Assembly: GCA_934667465.1 (NCBI GenBank)
Contig: CAKUMG010000074.1
Location: forward strand, 1 to 12,693
Direction of reading: 5' to 3'
Length of the DNA: 12,693 nt
Source of the DNA: an uncultured Actinoplanes sp.
GTDB taxonomy: Bacteria > Actinomycetota > Actinomycetes > Mycobacteriales > Micromonosporaceae
The position numbers and the translations under genes were made by a program. Within the stretch, counting starts at the first letter, position 1, and each line of letters begins with the position of its first letter. A model generated the notes under the pieces. The model made no database searches. It saw only the letters and a program-made list of their open reading frames with translations, and was not told where the DNA came from. Shown piece by piece: positions 5,804-11,589 of this stretch.

Positions 5804-6346
5804 ATGGATGACATCGAGCTGTACCGCGAGCAGGTCCTCCGCCACGCCGGCCCGGTCATCACCGGCCGGTTCCGCGGCTACGGCGCCTCGTACACCCGCC
5901 AGATGCGCGTCGGGCAGCCGCTCCTCGTGGCCGTCTTCGTCGCCGCCACGGTCGCGCAGGCGATCGGCACGCTGCTGCTCTCCGTCGTGCGCAGCGGCGG
6001 CACGGGCCGGGCCCGGCGGTCGTTCAAGGACCTCAAGAAGGGTCCGGAATACCTGGTCACGCCCGTGCGGCTGCGCGACGAGCTGGGCCAGGAGTACGAG
6101 GTCGAGATGCACGGCCAGCTCCCCCAGTCGGCCCTGCGCCGCGGCGACCTCGTCCAGGTGCGCACCGTCGAGCAGAAGGATCCCGAGCTGGCGTCGAAGC
6201 TGCAGACGGTCGTCAACCTGGAGACCCTGCGGCCGTACACGCCGTGGGTGCCGACCCTGTGGTCGCACCTCGGCCCCGGCCTGTTCTTCCAGGCGGTGGT
6301 CGGCGGCACGGTTCTGCTCGCGGCGGCGGCTGTCTGGCTGCGCTGA
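5804..6346 (+). CDS. Two-TM membrane protein of unknown function
   Basis: I do not recognise this 180-residue protein. Residues 38-62 (PLLVAVFVAATVAQAIGTLL) and 158-179 (GLFFQAVVGGTVLLAAAAVW) are clear membrane segments. They enclose a soluble domain at roughly 64-150. Its core (PVRLRDELGQEYEVEMHGQL...RRGDLVQVRT) has the alternating-strand look and the closing RRGDxVxVR of an OB-like beta barrel (inference). The N-terminus (1-37) is short and basic. Translation should be efficient given the complete ribosome site. It stands alone between the divergent oxidase gene and a convergent DUF3817 gene; the flanks give no clear functional hint. Confidence 0.8.
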   Translation: MDDIELYREQVLRHAGPVITGRFRGYGASYTRQMRVGQPLLVAVFVAATVAQAIGTLLLSVVRSGGTGRARRSFKDLKKGPEYLVTPVRLRDELGQEYEVEMHGQLPQSALRRGDLVQVRTVEQKDPELASKLQTVVNLETLRPYTPWVPTLWSHLGPGLFFQAVVGGTVLLAAAAVWLR

Positions 6347-6660
6347 CCCGCGTGGGCCGCCCCAGCCGCGCGACGATCAGCGCGGACGGCACCTCCCCCT
6401 CAGGCCGCGTGAGAAGCCTCACGCCGCCCGGCACCTTGCGGTCTCACGGCCGGATCAAAACCCTGCTTCCGTACGCGGGGAGCGTCGCACCGACGAGTCC
6501 GAGCCCCACGCCGTCCCGGTCCGGCCGCAGCGGACCCCTCGGCAGCGCGCCGACAGCACCGGACGGCCCGGCTTCGGCAGGCCGTTCGGCGACGGCGGAA
6601 CGATCGACGGTGGGCCGGCGACGTCCCGCGCGTGGGGCGCTGGGCGCCGGGTGCGGGCGG
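6347..6660. other. 314-bp gap between convergent genes
   Basis: No frame here gives a convincing protein; the open frames are Arg/Pro-rich and continue into shadows of the neighbours. The only structure I see is the hairpin at 6407-6424. A length of 314 bp is long for a gap between convergent stops, so a decayed gene or a small RNA cannot be excluded. Confidence 0.5.
6407..6424. terminator. Perfect 7-bp hairpin, candidate terminator
   Basis: GCGTGAG-AAGC-CTCACGC is a perfect stem with a four-base loop, 60 nt after the stop of the two-TM gene. There is no U-tract, as is usual for actinomycete terminators. Confidence 0.4.
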
Positions 6661-6987
6661 TCAGACCTGCACGGCCGGCTCGGCAGCGCGTACGGCGATC
6701 AGGCCCTTGGGTTTGGCCCAGCGCTCGAAGACCAGGGTGGCGAACGGCGGGATCGAGCAGGCGAGCGCGATCAGCGTCACCCACCACTTCCACGCGCCGG
6801 CGCGGGCCTGGAGAACCGTCACCGCGAGGTAGAGCATGAAGATGCCGCCGTGGAGGGGGCCGGCGATCTGGACGCCGATCTCGTTCTTGACGACCACGTA
6901 CTTGAAGAACATCCCGATGAGCAGCAGCGCCCAGCTCACCGCCTCGGCGATTGCGACGGCGGCGAAGAGGGCAGGTATGCGGCGCAC
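6661..6987 (-). CDS. DUF3817 family integral membrane protein
   Basis: This 108-residue protein has three hydrophobic segments at about 5-27, 43-63 and 68-88. The DUF3817 landmarks are present: an early E-A-V-S-W-x-L-L, then GPLHGGIF at 43-50 and SIPPF at 78-82. The function of the family is unknown. The start is GTG, preceded by GAGAGGT about 8 nt upstream. It is transcribed divergently from the GCS2-ligase gene across a 98-bp region that holds a TACAAT -10 box and an inverted repeat, so the two genes may share regulation. Confidence 0.85.
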   Translation of the reverse strand: MRRIPALFAAVAIAEAVSWALLLIGMFFKYVVVKNEIGVQIAGPLHGGIFMLYLAVTVLQARAGAWKWWVTLIALACSIPPFATLVFERWAKPKGLIAVRAAEPAVQV

Positions 6988-7010
6988 GCGGGATTACCTC
7001 TCGGGAACGT

Positions 7011-7032
7011 CGGCGCACGGACCGGTGCGCCG
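7011..7032. promoter_or_regulatory. Inverted repeat in the divergent promoter region
   Basis: Perfect 8-bp arms CGGCGCAC and GTGCGCCG are separated by six bases. The element lies between the DUF3817 start and its probable -10 box, so it would fall in that gene's 5' leader, and it is about 55 bp upstream of the ligase start. It could be an operator or an RNA hairpin. Confidence 0.45.
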
Positions 7033-7049
7033 AGGGGTGGATCCGTCGC

Positions 7050-7055
7050 ATTGTA
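7050..7055 (-). promoter_or_regulatory. TACAAT -10 box for the DUF3817 gene
   Basis: Read on the minus strand, this is TACAAT, a strong match to the -10 consensus and conspicuous in this GC-rich context. It is 62 nt before the GTG start. No TTGACA-like -35 sits at 16-18 bp spacing. Confidence 0.4.
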
Positions 7056-7085
7056 GTGGTGGGCTGGCCGAAGGGCGGTGCGCAG

Positions 7086-8564
7086 GTGGGCGAAGAGGTT
7101 GATCGGCGGGAGTTCTCCCGCGAGGACCGCACGCGATACCGGCAGAAGATCCGGCGCAGCCTCGACGTGTTCGCGTCGATGCTGCGCGAGTCGCGGTTCG
7201 AGTTCGAGCGGCCGCTGACCGGCATGGAGATCGAGCTGAACCTGGTCGGCGACGACGCCGACCCGGCCATGCAGAACGCCGAGGTGCTCGACGCCCTCGC
7301 CGACCCGGACTTCCAGACCGAGCTGGGGCAGTTCAACATCGAGATCAACGTGGCGCCCCGGCGGCTCGCCGGCGACAACAACGCCGACCTCGAACGCGAG
7401 CTGCGCGCCAGCCTCAACAACGCGGAGAAGCACGCCCGCAGCGTCGGCGTGCACACCGCGATGATCGGCATCCTGCCGACCCTGCGCCGCGAGCACCTCA
7501 CGTCGGCGGCGCTGTCGGTCAACCCCCGGTACGCGCTGCTCAACGAGCAGATCTTCGCGGCCCGGGGCGAGGACCTCGACATCCGCATCGACGGCGTGGA
7601 CCGGCTCACCGTCACCACCGACTCCATCGCGCCCGAGGCGGCCTGCACCAGCACCCAGTTCCACCTGCAGGTCAGCCCGGACCAGTTCGCCGCCTACTGG
7701 AACGCCGCCCAGCTCGTGGCGGGGGTGCAGGTGGCGCTCGGCGCGAACTCGCCGCTGCTGTTCGGCCGCGAGCTGTGGCGCGAGACCCGCATCCCGCTGT
7801 TCGAGCAGGCGACCGACACCCGGTCCGAGGAGATAAGAGCACAGGGCGTCCGGCCCCGGGTGTGGTTCGGCGAGCGCTGGATCACCTCGGTCTTCGACCT
7901 GTTCGAGGAGAACGTCCGCTACTTCCCCGCGCTGCTGCCGATCTGCGACGACGACGACCCGGAGCAGATCCTGGAGAGCGGCGACACCCCCGAGCTGAGC
8001 GAGCTGCGGCTGCACAACGGCACGGTCTACCGCTGGAACCGCCCGATCTACGCGGTCGTGCGGGGGCGCCCGCACCTGCGCGTGGAGAACAGGGTGCTGC
8101 CGGCCGGCCCGACCGTGGTGGACACCGTCGCGAACGGCGCGTTCTACTACGGCCTGGTCCGGATGCTGGCCGAGATGGAACGCCCGCTGTGGACGCAGAT
8201 GTCGTTCAGCGCCGCGGAGGAGAACTTCCACTCCTGCGCCCGCCACGGCATCGCGGCCTCGGTGTTCTGGCCGGGACTCGGCTACGTCCCGGTCTCCGAG
8301 CTGGTGCTGCGCCGGCTGCTGCCGCTCGCCCACGAGGGCCTGCAGCGCTGGGGCGTCGCCCAGGACCAGCGCGAACGGCTGCTCGGCGTCATCGAGCAGC
8401 GCTGCCTCACCGGCCGCAACGGCGCGACCTGGCAGGTGGAGACGCTGCACGCGCTGGAGGGCGAGGGTCACCTCGACCGGCAGCAGGCGCTGCACGAGAT
8501 GCTGCGGCGCTACCTCCCGCAGATGCACGAGAACATCCCGGTGCACGAGTGGGAGATCGGCTGA
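7086..8564 (+). CDS. GCS2-family glutamate-cysteine-ligase-like enzyme
   Basis: This 492-residue protein belongs to the ATP-dependent carboxylate-amine ligases of the glutamate-cysteine ligase type 2 family, which couple glutamate to an amine such as cysteine. Landmarks are GMEIELNLV (46-54, acidic metal/nucleotide-binding strand), GQFNIEINVAP (81-91), CTSTQFHLQVS (187-197), LRVENRVLPAGP (331-342) and a conserved C-terminal ENFHSCARHG (379-388). The GTG start puts MGEEVDRREF at the N-terminus, as expected for this long actinobacterial subfamily, with AAGGGCGG at 7071-7078 as ribosome site. The frame is open upstream, but that sequence is Arg-rich and unlike the family. Mycothiol-using actinomycetes do not need glutathione, so the true substrate is uncertain; an ergothioneine-pathway (EgtA) role is possible but this protein is longer. 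It ends 5 bp from the convergent DUF397 stop. Confidence 0.88.
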   Translation: MGEEVDRREFSREDRTRYRQKIRRSLDVFASMLRESRFEFERPLTGMEIELNLVGDDADPAMQNAEVLDALADPDFQTELGQFNIEINVAPRRLAGDNNADLERELRASLNNAEKHARSVGVHTAMIGILPTLRREHLTSAALSVNPRYALLNEQIFAARGEDLDIRIDGVDRLTVTTDSIAPEAACTSTQFHLQVSPDQFAAYWNAAQLVAGVQVALGANSPLLFGRELWRETRIPLFEQATDTRSEEIRAQGVRPRVWFGERWITSVFDLFEENVRYFPALLPICDDDDPEQILESGDTPELSELRLHNGTVYRWNRPIYAVVRGRPHLRVENRVLPAGPTVVDTVANGAFYYGLVRMLAEMERPLWTQMSFSAAEENFHSCARHGIAASVFWPGLGYVPVSELVLRRLLPLAHEGLQRWGVAQDQRERLLGVIEQRCLTGRNGATWQVETLHALEGEGHLDRQQALHEMLRRYLPQMHENIPVHEWEIG

Positions 8565-8569
8565 CGGCC

Positions 8570-8758
8570 CTAGAACTGGCCGTCCAGGATGCCGCGCTTG
8601 AGCGCCGCCCACTCGGCGGCGCTCAGCGTGACGACCTGCTCGGGCCGGCTGCTGTTGCGCAGATGGACCGCCTCGCCGTCCACGGCGACCTCGGCGCAGG
8701 CACCTTCCGCACAGTAACGGCTGCGGCACCAGGTCAAGGAGTGCGGTTGCTCGCTCAT
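8570..8758 (-). CDS. DUF397 protein, distal copy
   Basis: This 62-residue protein has the DUF397 core W10-C-R-S-x2-C16-A-E-G-A-C21-x-E-V-A near the N-terminus and the C-terminal x-E-W50-x2-L helix. GGGAGGT precedes the ATG by 4 nt. DUF397 proteins are small partners encoded beside XRE/DUF5753 regulators in Streptomyces and relatives (the WhiJ/BldB-associated families), and here the gene lies third in that series. It aligns with the DUF397 gene next to it, so it is a tandem duplicate. It differs in having Cys at position 11 directly after the Trp and in a shorter C-terminus. A strong hairpin separates it from its neighbour, so expression may be uncoupled. Confidence 0.9.
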   Translation of the reverse strand: MSEQPHSLTWCRSRYCAEGACAEVAVDGEAVHLRNSSRPEQVVTLSAAEWAALKRGILDGQF

Positions 8759-8814
8759 GGGGACCTCCCGTCCTCAACTCAGAGTACGGAGATGAATACG
8801 GCGAGGGAAGTTCG

Positions 8815-8854
8815 CAGGGCCGCGCGTGCCGGGTCCGGCACGCACGGCCGCCTG
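8815..8854 (-). terminator. Strong hairpin between the two DUF397 genes
   Basis: The arms GCGTGCCG / CGGCACGC hold a 4-base loop, and the stem continues past one mismatch through GCCG/CGGC, then a 2-base bulge, to CAGG/CCTG. It begins 2 nt after the proximal DUF397 stop in the direction of transcription. No U-tract follows, but the stability and position suit an intrinsic terminator or an attenuating or stabilising intercistronic hairpin. Confidence 0.6.
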
Positions 8855-8856
8855 GT

Positions 8857-9048
8857 TCAGCTCGGGTAATGCCCCGCTCTGATCCCGGCGAGGAAGCCCC
8901 GCCATTCCGACCGGGTGAAGCGCAGCTGTGCGCCTTGCCGGTCCTTGCCGTCACGCATCGCGACGAGGTCCCCGTGCGGGGCGACCTCGACGCATGCGCC
9001 TTCCGAGCAGAAGCTGCTCCGGACCCACTCCATTGTGGTCTCGGCCAT
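8857..9048 (-). CDS. DUF397 protein, proximal copy
   Basis: This 63-residue protein has core W8-V-R-S-S-F-C14-S-E-G-A-C19-V-E-V-A and C-terminal RSEW49RGF. The ATG at 9048 was chosen over upstream in-frame codons because it gives the usual DUF397 length and has GGATGAGA just upstream; an ATG at 9057 is the alternative. It begins 47 bp after the XRE/DUF5753 stop on the same strand, the standard regulator-partner order, so co-transcription is likely. In characterised pairs the small protein acts with or against the regulator. That role is inferred here. Confidence 0.9.
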   Translation of the reverse strand: MAETTMEWVRSSFCSEGACVEVAPHGDLVAMRDGKDRQGAQLRFTRSEWRGFLAGIRAGHYPS

Positions 9049-9095
9049 CGTTCTCATCCGTTCTGTTGCGCGCCGCCCTCTGCCGGGCGGCGAGG

Positions 9096-9992
9096 TCATT
9101 GCCGGTCGGCGCGGGTGCGGAGCTGGGCCGCCGTCGCCTCCAGGGCCCGGACCGTCTTCTCCTCGTCGAGCGAGCGCCGCCACAGTTTCTCGAACATCCG
9201 GCGGTGGAAGGTGATCTCGGCGGCGCTGTGCTCGATGCTGTCCCGGGTGAACGACTCCCGATAGAGCACGGCGTCATCGGGGTCGTCGTCGCCACCGAGA
9301 TCGAGCAGGAGAAACGGCCCGAGCTGGCCCAGGATCGCGCCCTCGGTCAGCGGCACGATCCGGATGTGCACGCCCGGCGTCCGGGCGACCCGGGCCACGT
9401 CGCCGAACTGCTCGGCCATCACCTCGAAGCCGCCGATCACCCGGTCCAGGATCGACTCGTCCAGGATCACGTAGTGCGAGGACGCCCGCTCGCTCTCCAG
9501 GAACTGCCGGCGCCGCTGCATCCGGGCGTCGAAGCGGACGCGGCGCTCGTCCGCGGTGAGGCTCTCGTCGTAGGACCCGATCACGGCCTGGGCGTAGGCC
9601 GGAGTCTGGAGGACGCCGGGTATCAGGACCGTCTGGTAGGACCGGACCGCCGTCGCCTCGGCCTCGAACTGCAGCAGCTGGGCATAGGCCGGAGTCAGAT
9701 GCCTGCGGTACTCGGCCACCGTCCACCAGCGCTGGCGGCGGGAGATCCGGGCCTCCTCGGAGAGCTGCTCGACCTCCTCGGCATCGGTCACGCCGTAGAG
9801 GTCGAGCAGGGCGCGCAGGTCGGTGCCGGACACGCTGACGTCGCCGGACTCGATGCGCTGCACCTTGGACATCGACCAGCCGACCCGGTCGGCGACCGCG
9901 CTCTGGCTCAGGCCCGTCGCCTCGCGCGCCTTGCGCAGGGCCAGCCGCACCCGCCGCCGCGCGACGGCCGGGGACTCCCCTTGCGCTGCCAC
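9096..9992 (-). CDS. XRE-family regulator with DUF5753 domain (WhiJ/Scr1-type)
   Basis: Numbered from GTG 9992, residues 14-68 form an XRE helix-turn-helix (LRKAREATGLSQSAVADRVGW, then SKVQRIESGDVSVS). Residues 98-285 are a DUF5753 domain, with LQFEAEATAVRSYQ...IPGVLQTPAYAQAV as its diagnostic opening. The length, 298 residues, is normal. I prefer GTG 9992 because GGAGAGG lies about 9 nt upstream; a GTG at 10043 would add 17 residues with a poor ribosome site. These cytosolic DNA-binding proteins regulate development or antibiotic production in actinomycetes and usually have a DUF397 partner. Here two follow. A large inverted repeat and a possible promoter upstream suggest autoregulation. Confidence 0.92.
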   Translation of the reverse strand: MAAQGESPAVARRRVRLALRKAREATGLSQSAVADRVGWSMSKVQRIESGDVSVSGTDLRALLDLYGVTDAEEVEQLSEEARISRRQRWWTVAEYRRHLTPAYAQLLQFEAEATAVRSYQTVLIPGVLQTPAYAQAVIGSYDESLTADERRVRFDARMQRRRQFLESERASSHYVILDESILDRVIGGFEVMAEQFGDVARVARTPGVHIRIVPLTEGAILGQLGPFLLLDLGGDDDPDDAVLYRESFTRDSIEHSAAEITFHRRMFEKLWRRSLDEEKTVRALEATAAQLRTRADRQ

Positions 9993-10055
9993 GTCGCCCG
10001 CCCTCTCCACCGATCGCCACTGTCGCCGCGGATCTGCTGCCACGGACAGTCACCA

Positions 10056-10090
10056 ATTCTGCCGTACGGCTGATTGCCGCACAGCAGAAT
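10056..10090 (-). promoter_or_regulatory. 15-bp-arm inverted repeat upstream of the XRE gene
   Basis: The arms ATTCTGCCGTACGGC and GCCGCACAGCAGAAT (plus strand) pair at 13 of 15 positions around a 5-bp spacer. The left arm contains the perfect palindrome GCCGTACGGC. In minus-strand RNA both mismatches become G-U pairs, giving a continuous 15-bp stem. It lies about 40 bp after the DUF6232 stop and 64-98 bp before the XRE start. It could be the DUF6232 terminator, the regulator's operator, or a leader hairpin. Confidence 0.6.
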
Positions 10091-10094
10091 CGGG

Positions 10095-10124
10095 ACACTA
10101 TCGCACCGTAGCCGGTGCTGTCTC
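10095..10124 (-). promoter_or_regulatory. Possible promoter of the XRE gene
   Basis: On the minus strand GAGACA (10124-10119) and TAGTGT (10100-10095) are 18 bp apart, matching the -35 core GACA and the actinobacterial -10 pattern TANNNT. Transcription would start at about 10088, at the edge of the inverted repeat. Confidence 0.35.
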
Positions 10125-10129
10125 GCCGA

Positions 10130-10558
10130 TCAGCGCGTGTCCTCGCGGCGTTCGAGGGCGCGGACGAGGCCACGGCAGGCCACTTCGAGATCCCGTCGCG
10201 GCATCTCGAGAACGACGATGTCGGAGCCCCGGTAACGGGCCCGGAGCTGCGACGGCGTCCGGGCGCCGCGCATCAGGTGGTCCACGGCCGTCAGCACGAG
10301 CGCGGAGACGAGCACCGCCACTACGACGATCAGCGGCCACCCGTCCAGCCGGCGGGCGAGCAGCCCGATGAGGACCACCGAGGTGCCCGCCGCTGTCATG
10401 ATCCGCTCGGGCGCCGGGCGGGCGTGACAGATGCGCAGGTCGTGCAGGTCGGCGATGACCCAGCTGCGCCATCCGCCCGGGAACCGCTCCTTGACGTGCC
10501 GCTCCGTGATGACCACGGTCGGCATCCGGGGGTCGGGCCCCCGATAGAGAACCGTCAC
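10130..10558 (-). CDS. DUF6232-like membrane protein
   Basis: This 142-residue protein opens MTVLYRGPDPRMPTVVITERHVKERF, then W33-V-I-A-D-L-H-D-L, a strand-rich N-terminal part that resembles DUF6232 proteins. A hydrophobic region at 53-92 can form two membrane helices broken by ARRLDGW. A basic cytosolic tail (IVVLEMPRRDLEVACRGL) follows. The GTG start has GGAGGT 8 nt upstream. An ATG at 10627 also has a purine-rich run upstream and would add a Pro-rich 23-residue extension, but its codons often end in T, unlike the rest. Family function is unknown. It precedes the XRE gene by 137 bp on the same strand. Confidence 0.65.
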   Translation of the reverse strand: MTVLYRGPDPRMPTVVITERHVKERFPGGWRSWVIADLHDLRICHARPAPERIMTAAGTSVVLIGLLARRLDGWPLIVVVAVLVSALVLTAVDHLMRGARTPSQLRARYRGSDIVVLEMPRRDLEVACRGLVRALERREDTR

Positions 10559-10660
10559 ATCGCTCACCTCCCTCCCGGCGGGGGTTGCGACGGCCCCGGC
10601 GGGAGGAGAAGGATGACTGGGCGGCATGTCCCCTCCCCTCCGCGGGACCGGACGCCCGGA

Positions 10661-10690
10661 GGCGACGCTCAGGTGGTGCTGAGCGCCGCC
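10661..10690 (-). promoter_or_regulatory. 12-bp-stem hairpin in the probable DUF6232 leader
   Basis: Minus-strand arms GGCGGCGCTCAG and CTGAGCGTCGCC pair completely, with one G-U, around a six-base loop CACCAC. The plus strand has an A-C mismatch at the same place, so the RNA of the DUF6232 leader is the better-paired form. It sits about 100 nt before the start codon. Confidence 0.45.
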
Positions 10691-10840
10691 TCCTCTCGTC
10701 AGCGAACCGCCATTCCTGACACTGCGTTCAGTATGCGGTCCAGACGGACGTAAGAGCTATACCGCAGATTGCGAAAGGCACGTGTCCGCACCGCAGCATC
10801 TGCGTAATCGACCTAGCACGCAGCGCAACAGACCGGCGGG

Positions 10841-10846
10841 TACGGT
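10841..10846 (+). promoter_or_regulatory. TACGGT -10 box, leaderless arrangement
   Basis: TACGGT fits the actinobacterial TANNNT pattern and ends six bases before the ATG at 10853. Transcription would start at or within a base of the start codon. This fits the absence of a ribosome site (the bases before the ATG are GTCCTTTC). The -35 region is weak. Confidence 0.5.
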
Positions 10847-10852
10847 CCTTTC

Positions 10853-11491
10853 ATGATCAACGAATCGACCACCGACGCGGAGCGCGAGGTCCGGCGGCGG
10901 ATGGCCGCGCACGAGCTGTACCTGGACGCGGCGCCCGGGCTCGAGAACCTCGAGGAACAGCGCATCGCCGCCAAGGAGCTGGTGCACGACTACAACGCCA
11001 CCCGGCCGCGGGAGACGGCCGAGCGGGAGCGCCTGCTGCGGGCATTGCTGGGCGCCGTCGGCGAGCACGTGTGGATCGAACCGCCGCTCCGGGTGGCGTA
11101 CGGGACCAATCTCTTCCTCGGCGATCACGTGTACGTCAACTTCGGGCTGACCGTGGTCGACGACGTCGAGGTGCGGGTCGGCGACCGGGTGATGTTCGCG
11201 CCCAACGTCACGATCACCGCCACCGGTCACCCGGTGTACCCGGAGCTGCGCGCGGACGGTACGCAGTTCTCGGCGCCCGTGATCATCGAGGACGACGTGT
11301 GGGTCGGCGCGGGCGCGATCATCCTGCCGGGCATCACGATCGGGCGCGGCTCGGTGGTCGGCGCCGGGGCGGTCGTCACCGGTAATGTTCCGCCCGGGGT
11401 GGTGGTGGGCGGGGTTCCGGCCCGCGTGCTGCGCCCGATCACCGACGCCGACCGCGAGTTCCTCTACCGCCCGCCCCGCACCCTGAGCTGA
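10853..11491 (+). CDS. Sugar O-acetyltransferase (Maa/NodL/LacA family)
   Basis: The 212-residue protein has the N-terminal Mac domain (RRMAAHELYLDAAPGLENLEEQRIAAKELVHDYNAT, 15-50), then a left-handed beta helix of hexapeptide repeats (about 75-190). The repeats include GDHVYVNFG (90-98), VRVGDRVMFAPNVTI (107-121) and IEDDVWVGAGAIILPGITIGRG (145-166). H126 in TATGHPV is the catalytic His of the family. These cytosolic trimers move acetyl from acetyl-CoA to a hydroxyl of maltose, galactoside or related sugars; the acceptor cannot be told here. Length is normal. No Shine-Dalgarno precedes the ATG, but a -10-like box six bases upstream implies a leaderless mRNA. A GNAT gene follows on the same strand after repeats. 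Confidence 0.93.
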   Translation: MINESTTDAEREVRRRMAAHELYLDAAPGLENLEEQRIAAKELVHDYNATRPRETAERERLLRALLGAVGEHVWIEPPLRVAYGTNLFLGDHVYVNFGLTVVDDVEVRVGDRVMFAPNVTITATGHPVYPELRADGTQFSAPVIIEDDVWVGAGAIILPGITIGRGSVVGAGAVVTGNVPPGVVVGGVPARVLRPITDADREFLYRPPRTLS

Positions 11492-11580
11492 CGGCGACAC
11501 CGCCCGCCGTCGCACCCCGCGCCGACGCCGGCACCGCCCGCCGTCGTGCACCCCGAGCTGACGCCGAGACCCCGATGTCG
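11478..11580 (+). repeat. Three degenerate ~35-bp tandem repeats across a gene boundary
   Basis: Units start at 11478, 11512 and 11548, each opening GCACCCYG. Units 1 and 2 share CACCGCCCGCCGTCG; units 1 and 3 share GAGCTGACG. Unit 1 contains the last codons and stop of the O-acetyltransferase gene, while unit 3 runs up to the GNAT start. The spacer therefore seems to have grown by duplicating the gene's 3' end. Confidence 0.65.
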
Positions 11581-11589
11581 AGGAGCGCC

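Larger units (their letters stand above)
10559..10852. other. Divergent regulatory region between DUF6232 and acetyltransferase genes
   Basis: No convincing gene lies in these 294 bp. Base composition falls toward AT around 10720-10820, as expected for promoters. It holds a 12-bp-stem hairpin (10661-10690), a small palindrome CGCAG-CAT-CTGCG (10792-10804) and the -10-like TACGGT of the rightward gene. On the minus strand TATAGC at 10762-10757 could be a -10 for DUF6232. Confidence 0.5.

Noticed and set aside
6936..8954. 672-codon minus-strand open frame across the ligase gene
   Set aside because: It is antisense to a clearly recognisable GCS2 protein and two real DUF397 genes, and its composition is typical of a GC-skew shadow.
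1..9992. A WhiJ-like three-part system joining the RsbW-type ATPase (left edge) to the XRE/DUF397 genes
   Set aside because: Such trios are known, but here the ATPase gene is over 8 kb away with many unrelated genes between, so linkage is not supported.
10559..10627. N-terminal extension of DUF6232 from ATG 10627
   Set aside because: There is a purine-rich run before this ATG, but the extension is Pro-rich, five consecutive codons end in T, and the downstream GTG has a well-spaced GGAGGT. Kept only as an alternative.
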